From: Nitrospira sp.
GTDB taxonomy: Bacteria > Nitrospirota > Nitrospiria > Nitrospirales > Nitrospiraceae
Assembly: GCA_016788885.1 (NCBI GenBank)
Contig: JAEURX010000037.1
Location: forward strand, 1 to 64,000
Reading direction: 5' to 3'
DNA length: 64,000 nt
Part shown: positions 41,582-50,405 of the stretch, in pieces
Numbering within the stretch: position 1 is the stretch's first letter
How the letters are laid out: the number at the start of each line of letters is the position of its first letter
The notes under the pieces: generated by a model
What the model saw: the letters and a program-made list of their open reading frames with translations, nothing else
Told to the model about the DNA's origin: nothing
Database searches by the model: none
Translations under genes and position numbers: made by a program

Positions 41582-43132
41582 ATGCGCGCCAGCCTGACCA
41601 TCCTGTCATGCAGTCTCATGGCCGTAGTCGCCATTCCTGTTCATGCCCAAGATGCGCAAAGCGTACGCCTGGGCCAAGCCGCGTTGACCTATGCCGCGGG
41701 GTCGATTCGACAGGACATGCCCCTGGAGGGCGTGGTCAATGTGATGACCGGCGACAATCAGCTGGCGGGCAATCGAATGATGCTGGGGTGGTCGGGAACC
41801 GACACGCTTTATCTCAAACTAAACAAGCCGGGTGAGGCGGCCCTGGGGGATCTCTATACGGTGTACCGGCGGGCTCGCAAAGTGTTCCATCCCATTACGA
41901 AGCAGTATCTGGGGTACGTCATCAACCGGGTCGGGGTCGTCAAGGTGATTCAGGTCGATCCGGTGCTGGTCGGTGTGCAAGTGGTTCGTTCGTATGGCCC
42001 GATTTCCCCCGGGGATCCCGTCATGCGGTTTACGCCCCCCGCCGCTGAGGAGATCGCCGAGCAGACTTCAGCAGCTGGTGACGTGGAGGCGGTGATCGTT
42101 GAATTGCAGTCCGACAAGCACATGTCCCTCGTGGCCCAAAGCAACATTGTCTATCTCGATAAAGGTCAGGCGGATGGTGTCCGGGCCGGAGACTGTCTGG
42201 AAATTTTCCGCACGGGTGGCGGCCTTCCTGAACGGAAGATCGGCGAAGTTAAAGTGCTGTCGACCGAGCCGTATACAGCCGCTGCGGTCGTGTCGAAAGC
42301 GGTGTCCCGGGCCCTCATTGGTGACCGTCTGCGCACGAAGCAGGGTTCATCTGTTCAACAGGCCTTGCGGTCGGATCAGCGGGAAGAGGACCTTCCCGCC
42401 GTGACGGTCCAACCGGTCTCGGCCACGAATGGTGTTCCCTCCGTCCCGGTTCAGCAGGACGCACAGACTGCGAAAACGGCTGGTGCCGACCGCGTACGCG
42501 GCGGCGTACGGCTGAATCTTGATGACCTGGCTGATCAGTTGGAATATGAGTCGGGAGAGGTTAAGGTCAAGCCCGCTGGTGTGCCCGTCCTGGCAAAGGT
42601 GGCGGAATATTTAGCGACCGCGGCTGACTCTCAACAGGTCCGTGTCGAAGGTCATTCCGACAATATGGAAATCGGGCCGTCGTTGAAAGGAGCCTTCCCT
42701 ACGAACTGGGAGTTGTCGAAGGCACGCGCGGCAGAAATCGTGCGGTATCTGGTCGAGAAGGGCGGAATGGATTCTGCGAAACTGTCTGCTGTGGGCTATG
42801 GAGCGAGCCGACCGGTGGCTAGCAATGGCACTGAGGCGGGACGGAAGAAAAACCGCCGCATCGAGATCGTGCTGGAATCGCCGGAAACCGAGACCCCGCC
42901 TCAAGCGGTGAAAGTCCCTGTCACGGAGCAGGAGTCAGAATCGGCACCGTACAGCTTTACCCAGTTGGGCTCGGCGCCTGCGGTTGTCGATAGTCTGCCG
43001 GCCGCATCAGCCAATCCGTCTGTCCCGGTTTCGTCCGACGCGTCAGGCGAGCGGGCCCGTGCAGTGTCCGATGTGGCGGTGCCGGCTGCGCCTATTGATT
43101 CGAGCATGCCGACACCTACTCCCGGCTCTTAG
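41582..43132 (+). CDS. OmpA-family peptidoglycan-associated protein
   Basis: 516 residues with a signal peptide (MRASLTILSCSLMAVVAIPV). Residues about 25-250 form an unrecognised beta-rich region with two repeat-like segments (GDLYTVYRRARKVFHP; GDCLEIFRTGGGLPERKIGE). An OmpA/MotB domain (about 310-430) follows: VRVEGHSDNMEIGP, NWELSKARAAEIVRYLVEKG, LSAVGYGASRPVASN, KNRRIEIVLE. A Ser/Pro/Ala-rich tail of about 90 residues ends the protein. The ATG at 41582 has GAGGAC upstream; the ATG at 41567 has no ribosome site. Confidence 0.88.
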   Translation: MRASLTILSCSLMAVVAIPVHAQDAQSVRLGQAALTYAAGSIRQDMPLEGVVNVMTGDNQLAGNRMMLGWSGTDTLYLKLNKPGEAALGDLYTVYRRARKVFHPITKQYLGYVINRVGVVKVIQVDPVLVGVQVVRSYGPISPGDPVMRFTPPAAEEIAEQTSAAGDVEAVIVELQSDKHMSLVAQSNIVYLDKGQADGVRAGDCLEIFRTGGGLPERKIGEVKVLSTEPYTAAAVVSKAVSRALIGDRLRTKQGSSVQQALRSDQREEDLPAVTVQPVSATNGVPSVPVQQDAQTAKTAGADRVRGGVRLNLDDLADQLEYESGEVKVKPAGVPVLAKVAEYLATAADSQQVRVEGHSDNMEIGPSLKGAFPTNWELSKARAAEIVRYLVEKGGMDSAKLSAVGYGASRPVASNGTEAGRKKNRRIEIVLESPETETPPQAVKVPVTEQESESAPYSFTQLGSAPAVVDSLPAASANPSVPVSSDASGERARAVSDVAVPAAPIDSSMPTPTPGS

Positions 43133-43263
43133 TCCAGCGCGGCGACCGGCGTGTCTCTGTCAGCTGGTCGCCGCGTCGTGTCCTCCCCCCTGTTATCCGC
43201 TCCTTGCTCAATACCCCGGGCTTCCGTCATTGTTGCCCTAGCCTTGTGTTGCTAGAATGCCGC

Positions 43264-45627
43264 ATGCGTGACCAGCCCATGCAGGCACCTGCGTCTCCCC
43301 CTGGTTATGTCGACGTGGTATTACCACGTCGACTCCACCGATCCTTTACCTATGCTGTTCCGGCGGAACTCCGAGGTCGCATTGCCGTTGGACAAGCCGT
43401 CGTTGTGCCGTTTGGGTCGCAGGATCTGCAGGGCGTGGTCATTGCGCTGCACCACCGGCTGCCGCCGGGGGCTCCGGCGGGAGGACTCAAACCGCTGCGT
43501 TCGGGCGCGGTGGCTTCGTCGCTCGATCTGCTGACCCCTGCTCAGATCGAGTTGAGCCGTTGGGTTGCGGAACGGTATGCTGCCCCGTGGGGCCAATGCA
43601 TTAAGCTCGTGCTTCCTCCCGTCGATCAGCCTCGTCGCACTCCCACTCGATACCTACCGACAGCGCAGGGCCTTGCTCAACTCTCTTCACTCAATGGGCT
43701 GAGCGAAACCGAAATGCAACTCCTGGTGCGCCTTCGTCGCCGCCCGAAGGGCGTGATGGGCAGTACCCTTCTGCAGGGCGACAAGTCCGCTGCAATGACG
43801 GCGTTGCGGGCACTGGTCAAAAAAGGCTTGATCGAGCGCCATGATGAAGCTGTTGCTCCGAAAGGTATTCGACGTGGGAAGAATCAAGTTTCGAACGAAG
43901 CGCCGGCCCTTCCCATGACGGAACACGGTGAGCGCCTGTCGCTCCCCCCGGCGGACGCGCTGTCGTGGCCAGCGGTGATCGACAAGGCATTGGCGGGGCA
44001 GGTCTTCTCCGCGCTGTTGCTTGAGGGGGAACGTGCCACGAGACATTGGTGTCTGGTCAAGGCTGCACAGGCCGCTCTCCGCCAGCGTCGGCGAGTGCTG
44101 GTGATCACGGGGGATGTCGAGAACGCCGGTCGCCTGGCAGGAGTGTTTACAGCAGCCGGCGAGCAGTCGATAGTCCTGCACAGCGGCCTCTCTGAGAAGG
44201 AGCGTGCGACGGTGTGGCAGGCATCCCAAGTTGAGTCGACCATGATTGTGATCGGCACGCGCATGGCGGTGTTTGCACCTCTCGACCGGCTTGGACTAGT
44301 GTGGGTCGAAGGAGAGGACGATCTGTCACTCAAAGAGGAGCAGGTGCCTCGGTATCATGCTCGAGACGTGGCCGGCCAACGCGCCCGCCGGGATGGCGCC
44401 GTGCTGGTGCTGGCATCGACTCATCCCTCGCTTGAAAGTTGGGCGGCCGTCCAACAGGGTCTGATGACGCCCTGTGTGTATCGCGATCCGACCCACCGTC
44501 CCCAGATTCAGATGGTCGACTTGAATGGGTACGGCAGAGATTCATCTGCCGAAACGGTGCTCACGCCTCTTCTGTGCGAAGGCATCCGTGACGCCATGCA
44601 GCGGCGATCGTTAGCGATCCTTTTCCTCAATCGCAAGGGCTTCGCAAGCGTGCTTCACTGCAAGGATTGCGGGGAGATGCCGCAGTGCGATGCCTGTAGC
44701 GTCGCCTTGACCTTTTTCAGGCGTCGCAATCAGGTGCGCTGTCACTACTGCGGGCGATCGAAGCCCGTGCCGGATCAGTGCCCCGGGTGCCAGTCTTTCA
44801 AGTTGGAGCCGGTCGGGTTGGGCACGGAACGGATCGAAGAGGCGGTTCGGCGGATGTTTCCCCTGGCCCGTGTGGGGCGTGTGGACGGTGAGACGATTCG
44901 TCGTCCGGCGGACGCCAGGGCCTTCAGCCGGCTGCTCCATGCGGGGGAACTCGATATCGTGATCGGCACGCAGATGCTGTTTCGGTTGGCGCTGCCGGCG
45001 AAGGCCGCCTTCGTGGCGGTGCCGGATGCTGATGCCGGTTTGCACGTGCCCGATTTCCGTTCAGCCGAGCGGATGTATCATGCCCTCGTGGACGCCGCGG
45101 AATTGGCCCTCCCGGCCGCCGCCGGAGGCCGACTCCTGGTGCAGACCCGGTTCCCGGATCATCACGCGGTGTTGGCGTTCGTGTCGGGCAGCGAGGAGCT
45201 GTTTCTGGCGCAAGAACAGGCCTTTCGGCAACTGCTTCAGTATCCGCCCTGGACTTGCCTGATTCGGTTGGATGTGTCCGGAACGGCGGAGCCGGTAGTG
45301 GCGCAGGCCGCGCACCGTTGGGCGGCGCTGTTACGAGGACAGGCGGCGTCCATCCAGCGAGCGCAGACCATGGGTGGTCACGGTGCGACTCTGCTGTCGA
45401 GTCAGGCCGGGTTGATGCAGGTGCCGCAGCCACTGCACATCCTGGGTCCTTCCCCGGCACCCCATGCCATGGTCCGTGGTCGGTATTGTTGGCAGATCTT
45501 GGTCAAATCCGATGCCTCTGAGGCCGGGAGGGCCGTGGTCTTGGAAACCCGTGAGGCACTGGAACGAGACTCCCGGCGGGGCGGGCTGCGGTACGATATC
45601 GACGTAGATCCGGTCTCGATGGCGTGA
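43264..45627 (+). CDS. priA: PriA-like primosomal protein with degenerate helicase motifs
   Basis: About 787 residues. The N-terminal 3'-DNA-binding domain is present (YVDVVLPRRLHRSFTYAVPA), as are the Cys motifs of the zinc domain (CKDCGEMPQCDACS, CHYCGRSKPVPDQCPGC) and the C-terminal PriA domain (WQILVKSDASEAGR, YDIDVDPVSMA). The ATPase motifs are lost: the Walker A position reads EGERATRHW (44023-44049) instead of GVTGSGKT, motif II reads VEGED (44305-44319) instead of DEEH, and the QVAGRAGR motif is replaced by an Ala-rich stretch. It probably keeps DNA and protein binding for replication restart but not unwinding, as proposed for actinobacterial PriA. Confidence 0.9.
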   Translation: MRDQPMQAPASPPGYVDVVLPRRLHRSFTYAVPAELRGRIAVGQAVVVPFGSQDLQGVVIALHHRLPPGAPAGGLKPLRSGAVASSLDLLTPAQIELSRWVAERYAAPWGQCIKLVLPPVDQPRRTPTRYLPTAQGLAQLSSLNGLSETEMQLLVRLRRRPKGVMGSTLLQGDKSAAMTALRALVKKGLIERHDEAVAPKGIRRGKNQVSNEAPALPMTEHGERLSLPPADALSWPAVIDKALAGQVFSALLLEGERATRHWCLVKAAQAALRQRRRVLVITGDVENAGRLAGVFTAAGEQSIVLHSGLSEKERATVWQASQVESTMIVIGTRMAVFAPLDRLGLVWVEGEDDLSLKEEQVPRYHARDVAGQRARRDGAVLVLASTHPSLESWAAVQQGLMTPCVYRDPTHRPQIQMVDLNGYGRDSSAETVLTPLLCEGIRDAMQRRSLAILFLNRKGFASVLHCKDCGEMPQCDACSVALTFFRRRNQVRCHYCGRSKPVPDQCPGCQSFKLEPVGLGTERIEEAVRRMFPLARVGRVDGETIRRPADARAFSRLLHAGELDIVIGTQMLFRLALPAKAAFVAVPDADAGLHVPDFRSAERMYHALVDAAELALPAAAGGRLLVQTRFPDHHAVLAFVSGSEELFLAQEQAFRQLLQYPPWTCLIRLDVSGTAEPVVAQAAHRWAALLRGQAASIQRAQTMGGHGATLLSSQAGLMQVPQPLHILGPSPAPHAMVRGRYCWQILVKSDASEAGRAVVLETREALERDSRRGGLRYDIDVDPVSMA

Positions 45628-45633
45628 GGTGGG

Positions 45634-46065
45634 TTACGACCGCACCCGCTTGTTTTTCTTGCGGATCGGAGTGGATGCTGTCGCCTGAGCAGGAGGCGCC
45701 TGCTGTTCCCGCAGGCGCTTAAAGAGGCCGAAGGCGAAGGTGACCCAGAACACCGATGTGAACAGTCCGAAGATGACAGCGTTCAGGATTGTCTCCATCT
45801 GTTCCTCAGTCGGTTGACTGCCGCTTATGCGCAGCTGCACCATGGTCACGATCGGCCACGTCATGCTTTCAAGGCCGAGCCCTAAGGTGGTCCAGGCCCA
45901 GACGGTTCCGATGCTCCGTCCCTTCCACAGGAGAAAGGCGGTGGCGGCAGCGCCGATCAATACCGTCAAGAGGAGCGCAGCCTGCTCCCACATGACGAAG
46001 ATGCCCATGGCGATGACAAGGCCGCCCAGCACGGCATGTAGTTGAGGAGTCCACCAAGTCATCAT
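45634..46065 (-). CDS. Small membrane protein, 143 residues
   Basis: Four hydrophobic segments (AVLGGLVIAMGIFVMW, LLTVLIGAAATAFLLW, TVWAWTTLGLGLESMTWPIV, NAVIFGLFTSVFWVTFAFGL) and a basic tail ending KKNKRVRS. The size and layout recall SPW-repeat-type proteins, but no firm family was recognised. The start at 46065 (ATGATG) gives a compact protein; the frame runs further upstream without a good start. It is convergent with priA, six bases apart. Confidence 0.6.
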   Translation of the reverse strand: MMTWWTPQLHAVLGGLVIAMGIFVMWEQAALLLTVLIGAAATAFLLWKGRSIGTVWAWTTLGLGLESMTWPIVTMVQLRISGSQPTEEQMETILNAVIFGLFTSVFWVTFAFGLFKRLREQQAPPAQATASTPIRKKNKRVRS

Positions 46066-46182
46066 TCCGGTCCGTGGTATCTCTGAATGGGGCACGAAAG
46101 CGGGCGTAGTGTGCGGATCGCCCGGCTGGAAGTCAATGTGGGAAGTCGCGTGAGGGCACAAAGGATCTGCGCGGGGTGCGGG

Positions 46183-46554
46183 TCAGCCGGTAATCTCAGC
46201 TTGGACGGCGTCCAACAACTGCTGCATCTCGAAGGGTTTTTGGAGCGTGCGGCGGGCGCCGAGCATGCGAGCCACATCCAAGAAGTTTAAGATGCCGATC
46301 ATGTCGCTGCCCCCGGTGATGGCCATGATCTTCGCATTCGGAAATTCGCGACGTAACGTGAGAATGCTTTCCAAGCCGTCTTGATCTGGCATGAGAATGT
46401 CCATGATCACCAGGTCTGCGGGTGCCTGGCGGTATTGCGACAAGCCCTGTTTCCCGTCCGCCGCTTCCTGAACGTGATAGCCCGCTTGCTCAAGTGTGCT
46501 GCGGATAAGCCGGCGAATCGCTTCTTCATCGTCCACAATCAAAACCGATGGCAT
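46183..46554 (-). CDS. Single-domain response regulator (CheY-like)
   Basis: 123 residues: SVLIVDDEEAIRRLIRSTLE, the phospho-Asp in LVIMDILMPDQDGLESIL, Thr in AITGGSD, Lys in RTLQKPFEM. No output domain. GAGGAAC precedes the ATG. It lies 106 bp downstream of the PAS kinase on the same strand and is its likely partner. Confidence 0.93.
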   Translation of the reverse strand: MPSVLIVDDEEAIRRLIRSTLEQAGYHVQEAADGKQGLSQYRQAPADLVIMDILMPDQDGLESILTLRREFPNAKIMAITGGSDMIGILNFLDVARMLGARRTLQKPFEMQQLLDAVQAEITG

Positions 46555-46660
46555 ATCGTTCCTCGCAAAAGTCCTCTTCGGTGAAATCGTGTCGTCGGTG
46601 TGCGGTGGTTATGACACAGCCGATGTGGTGTGAGCGGGCCGTATCTCCGGCACTGTGACT

Positions 46661-48256
46661 CTATCGCTCTTTGTCTCGCTCGGCAAGAAATTCCCTCTGT
46701 TCCGTGATGGGTGACGACGCTCGGTCCCGCTGCGGTTCGGCTGCCACAGCCGTGTTGGGGGGAATGATTGCCGGCAGGTAGACCTCAATGGTGGTGCCTT
46801 GCCCGACCGAACTGGTGGCACGAAGCGTCCCTCCCTGTTCGCTGACCATCTGTTGCGCTGCCCCGAGTTCCGCCCCCGCCTGGGTTCCTCCCGGAAGATG
46901 CGCAAAGAGAGGGCCCAGTTTACGGAGTTGGTCCGCTGCGCCCACATCATTGCTGGTATCCGAGACGGTGAGGCGCACATATTGACCCGGGCGGAGCGGG
47001 AGTTCCTGCCCGTCTATCACGTGGCTCAAATCGACATTGTCGAGACGCACTTCAAGCACTCCGCCGGTCGCGTTCATCGCTCCCTCAGCATGAGCTAGGA
47101 GCTTAACGCAGATTTGGTGGATCTGGGTCGGGTCGGCGAGGACCGGATGGGTCGCTCCGGTGATCCACTCGCGGAGACTGATGGTGTTCGGGAGCCGGCC
47201 CTTCAGCAGGCGCAAGGTTTCCTTGAGCAGGATATCGAGGGACACCGGTTGTTTGGCGCCGGTTGTTTGGCGGCTGAACATGAGCATCTGGGTAACCAAG
47301 TCCCGTGCCCGTCTGGAGGCGAGGATGACCTGTTGCACATGCCCGTGGGCCCGACTGTCCGGAACAAGAAGCGGCAACGCTAAATCGGAAAATCCCATAA
47401 TCGCGGTGAGGCAATTATTGAACTCATGGGCCATACCGCCGGCCAGTGTGGCGACGGCCGCCATTTTTTCTGCCTGACGCAGCTGCGCCGCGAGACGTTT
47501 CTGCTCTGAGAGGTCGGTGGCCAGCACCTGAATGGCCGGGTGGCCGTCGAACATGACGGCGCTGGCGACCAATTCCATGTCGATCGTGGTGCCATCCGGT
47601 CGCGGGCATTGCCGCTCGACTGAGGCAGCGGGAACAGACAGTGGGAGATCGTGGAGAAACTCCTGGGAAAAGCATTCCGACAGCGCGCGGCCTTCGAGGG
47701 GGTGGCCTGTCGGGAGATTGAAGAGTCTTGCGCCGGCGTCATTCATGAACAGAAGAGTCTCGTCAGCATAGACAAAAATCGGATGTGGCGAGAGCGACGC
47801 TAAACTTCGATAGCGTTCCTCACAGGCGTGTAGGGCGTCCAAGGCCAACTGTCTTGGGGTGATGTCGCGGACCATGCCCGCATATCCGCTGGAAGGGCCG
47901 TCGCCGATCCGAAGCGGAAAGGCTTCCGCCATGACCCACCGTACCGATCCGTCAGGCCGTTGAAAGCGAAACTCGCGTGAAAAGCTTCGATCCTGCTCGA
48001 TGGCCGTGGTCCAGTCGGTGACGATGAGGTCATAGTCCTCTGGCAGGAGCGCATTCAGCCAGCATTCTCCTGCAGCTGAGGTGCCGGACAGGCCGGCGAT
48101 GCGACGCAGTCGCTCATTCAGGTAACGCGTATGCCCGTGGGAGTCCGCGAGAAAGATGCCGACCGAGGCCTGGTTGGCGAGGGTTCGGAGAAAGGCTTCG
48201 AGCAAAGACGGATCTCCGGCAGATGGAAATGTCGATGGCAGGTCTTGGGCACTCAC
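46661..48256 (-). CDS. PAS-PAS histidine kinase with degenerate ATP-binding domain
   Basis: 531 residues. Two PAS domains (residues about 15-140 and 145-260), then HisKA with an intact H-box (GGMAHEFNNCLTAIMGFSDL). The HATPase region is recognisable but its motifs are eroded. The N box reads LLAHAEGAMNATGG (normally LVxNAxDAM.xGG). G1 reads SDTSNDVGAAD (normally DTGxGM). G2 reads TQAGAELGAAQQMV (normally GTGLGLSTV). The end SSVGQGTTIEVYLP is normal. It may be a pseudokinase or act as a phosphate acceptor/phosphatase. The GTG start has AAGGAG upstream. No membrane helix. Confidence 0.88.
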   Translation of the reverse strand: MSAQDLPSTFPSAGDPSLLEAFLRTLANQASVGIFLADSHGHTRYLNERLRRIAGLSGTSAAGECWLNALLPEDYDLIVTDWTTAIEQDRSFSREFRFQRPDGSVRWVMAEAFPLRIGDGPSSGYAGMVRDITPRQLALDALHACEERYRSLASLSPHPIFVYADETLLFMNDAGARLFNLPTGHPLEGRALSECFSQEFLHDLPLSVPAASVERQCPRPDGTTIDMELVASAVMFDGHPAIQVLATDLSEQKRLAAQLRQAEKMAAVATLAGGMAHEFNNCLTAIMGFSDLALPLLVPDSRAHGHVQQVILASRRARDLVTQMLMFSRQTTGAKQPVSLDILLKETLRLLKGRLPNTISLREWITGATHPVLADPTQIHQICVKLLAHAEGAMNATGGVLEVRLDNVDLSHVIDGQELPLRPGQYVRLTVSDTSNDVGAADQLRKLGPLFAHLPGGTQAGAELGAAQQMVSEQGGTLRATSSVGQGTTIEVYLPAIIPPNTAVAAEPQRDRASSPITEQREFLAERDKER

Positions 48257-48671
48257 AGGTGGCTCCTTCGTCTATGCTGCGTCGGCTGCGGCATCCGACT
48301 CTTCCCGTCCGTTTCACGTGCGCTGTGCCGATGATTCATCGGGCACCGAACGCCTCGCCCATACGATGCCGCATGGGCCCATGAGACTGGCATGATAACA
48401 CCAAGGTTGGGAGGGCAGTTAGAGATGATTGACATTGGGCAATGGAATTGGGCCCTAGTGCAGTAGGGCCATTTATCTACACAGAATGGACCAGCGTGAC
48501 GTCGTCGATTCATGCCGACGCGTAGAGGAGTCGTTCGTCTATCAATAGGCGGATGTACGCACGTGATGCACGACGGAAGCTGCCGGGCTGGTGTGAGGGG
48601 GACGGACGGGACGATCAGGTTGGCACCCGGTGAGTGCCCTCCCTGTGTGTGTGACGGGCCTGTTGAATATT
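48257..48671. other. 415-bp gap with one perfect hairpin
   Basis: Between the PAS kinase and tRNA-Leu(GAG). GGCCCTA-gtgcag-TAGGGCC at 48451-48470 is a perfect 7-bp hairpin; on the plus strand it is followed by ATTTATCT, on the minus strand by no T-run. No gene was recognised. Confidence 0.45.
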
Positions 48672-48755
48672 TGGTGCCGAAGGCGGGACTTGAACCCGCA
48701 CGGCTTGCGCCACACGCCCCTCAAACGTGCGTGTCTGCCATTCCACCACTTCGGC
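48672..48755 (-). tRNA. tRNA-Leu (anticodon GAG)
   Basis: A class II tRNA of 84 nt with encoded CCA. The acceptor GCCGAAG pairs with CTTCGGC. The anticodon arm is CACGT-TTGAGGG-GCGTG with GAG at positions 34-36, then a long variable arm and T arm GCGGGTTCAAGTCCCGC. Its acceptor stem is identical to that of tRNA-Leu(CAG) at 5980. Confidence 0.94.
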
Positions 48756-48861
48756 AACCGAGGCTTACTCCATCGGAACATTGGGCCCGGTCTGTACGCA
48801 CGCATCGCAGACCGTGGACGGCCCGCCTTGCAACGTCGACGTCGGCCCTCAGGGGAAGCGC

Positions 48862-48891
48862 ATTATAGAAGTGGTCCAAAATGCTTGTCAA
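48862..48891 (-). promoter_or_regulatory. Perfect consensus promoter, probably for tRNA-Leu(GAG)
   Basis: Minus-strand TTGACA (48891-48886), an 18-bp spacer and TATAAT (48867-48862). The only minus-strand gene downstream is tRNA-Leu, about 105 bp away, implying a leader of roughly 100 nt. Confidence 0.65.
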
Positions 48892-48982
48892 TCAACTAGT
48901 TGTCCGGTAGAATCTGACGCGAGTTTCGGGGACACGTCGCACATCCTTTCCCATCACAGCGATCGACGGGCTCACGTTCGAG

Positions 48983-49678
48983 ATGACGCCTCTCTCAACC
49001 TCTCATATTTCGCAGACCGGTCGGCAGACTCGTGTGGCCGCGCTGTTTGATGTGGACAATACCTTGCTCCCGGGGCAAGCGAGTGAAGTGCGGTTTTTTC
49101 GGTATCTGTGGAAGCGAGGACTGGTCGGGTGGCGCGAGGTGCGGGACAGCATCGGCTGGGTGTTGCAGAATGCGCCTCCGGTGTCGTTGCATCCGCTCCG
49201 CGAGCGGAAACTCTATCTGGCCGGAAAACCCGCTGCTGAAGTTCGCGCGCTGGCCGAGGAGTTTTGCCGGGCCGACCTGTTTCCGCGTGTGTCGAGACAA
49301 GGGCTTTCGCGCATGGACGAACATCGTCGAGCCGGACACCATATCGTGATGGTCACCGGATCCCTCGATTTTCTGATCGCACCGCTCGCTGCATTGTTGG
49401 AAGTGCCGACTCTGTTGGCCGCCAGCCTGGAACAGCAGCAGCACCGATTCACCGGCCACGTCTGTGCGCCCCTTCCCTATGGCCCCGGCAAGCGGGAGCT
49501 GATCGCGCAACTCACGCGGGATTCCGGTATTGACTTGGCCCACTCGTTTGCCTACGGCGATAGTCCCGGCGATGTCGAATTGCTGGGGATGGTGGGGCAT
49601 CCACTGGTCGTCAACCCGATTCGCGGCATGGGCCGGATCGCGCAGCGGAACGGGTGGCCGACCACCACCTGGACCTGA
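48983..49678 (+). CDS. HAD-IB family hydrolase (SerB-like phosphatase)
   Basis: 231 residues. Motif I AALFDVDNTLL, motif II HIVMVTGSLDF, motif III Lys in GKRELIAQ, motif IV AYGDSPGDVELL. The helical cap (residues about 35-110) is typical of subfamily IB, which includes phosphoserine phosphatase-like and phospholipid-phosphate phosphatases. The substrate is undetermined. It is followed by queE. Confidence 0.9.
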   Translation: MTPLSTSHISQTGRQTRVAALFDVDNTLLPGQASEVRFFRYLWKRGLVGWREVRDSIGWVLQNAPPVSLHPLRERKLYLAGKPAAEVRALAEEFCRADLFPRVSRQGLSRMDEHRRAGHHIVMVTGSLDFLIAPLAALLEVPTLLAASLEQQQHRFTGHVCAPLPYGPGKRELIAQLTRDSGIDLAHSFAYGDSPGDVELLGMVGHPLVVNPIRGMGRIAQRNGWPTTTWT

Positions 49679-49729
49679 GGAGGACCGCCCTGCGCCATCC
49701 TAATGGGCTGGCGGCCGACGTGATCAAGC

Positions 49730-50368
49730 ATGCTCAAAGTGACGGAAATCTTCCATAGCATCCAAGGCGAATCCACCCATGCGGGCAGACCCTGCGTGTT
49801 CGTTCGTTTGACCGGATGCCCGCTTCGGTGCACCTGGTGTGACACGGCCTATGCGTTCTACGGCGGCCGAGATTTCACGGAGAACGATGTGATCGAGCAG
49901 GTGCGTGCCTTCGGGTGTCCCCTGGTCGAGGTGACCGGAGGGGAGCCACTCAGTCAACCGGAGGCGTGTTCGTTGCTCGCCCGACTCTGTGACGAAGGGT
50001 TTGAGGTGTTGCTGGAGACGAGCGGCGCCATCGATACTGCCGGGGTCGACCGGCGAGTCCGCGTGGTGCTCGACGTAAAATGTCCGGGGAGCGGGATGGC
50101 TGAGCGTATGCATTGGCCGAATCTGGAGCGACTGGCGTCTCATGACGAAGTGAAGTTTGTGATCAAGGATCGAGGCGACTATGAATGGGCGCGCGACCTG
50201 ATTCGTCGTCGCGATCTTACGGCCCGGTGCACGGTGCTCGTGAGTCCGGTATTTGGGGAAACGGATCCGCGGCAATTGGCGGAGTGGGTGTTGGCTGACA
50301 GATTACCGGTGCGGTTCCAGTTGCAGTTGCATAAGCACGTGTGGGCGCCGGACATGCGCGGGGTGTAG
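49730..50368 (+). CDS. queE: 7-carboxy-7-deazaguanine synthase (radical SAM)
   Basis: 212 residues. VTEIFHSIQGESTHAGRPCV with the CxxxCxxC [4Fe-4S] motif in GCPLRCTWCDTAYAF, then VEVTGGEPLSQPEACSLLA and VLDVKCPGSGM. It makes the 7-deazaguanine core of queuosine. The C-terminus LQLHKHVWAPDMRGV is typical. Other queuosine genes (queC, queD, queF) are not in the window. Confidence 0.95.
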   Translation: MLKVTEIFHSIQGESTHAGRPCVFVRLTGCPLRCTWCDTAYAFYGGRDFTENDVIEQVRAFGCPLVEVTGGEPLSQPEACSLLARLCDEGFEVLLETSGAIDTAGVDRRVRVVLDVKCPGSGMAERMHWPNLERLASHDEVKFVIKDRGDYEWARDLIRRRDLTARCTVLVSPVFGETDPRQLAEWVLADRLPVRFQLQLHKHVWAPDMRGV

Positions 50369-50405
50369 GCGCAGCCGGTGAACGGTACGAACGAGGGGAG
50401 GATTG

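Noticed and set aside
48451-48470. Perfect hairpin as a terminator of tRNA-Leu(GAG)
   Set aside because: It is about 200 bp beyond the tRNA and lacks a T-run on the minus strand, so its role is left open.
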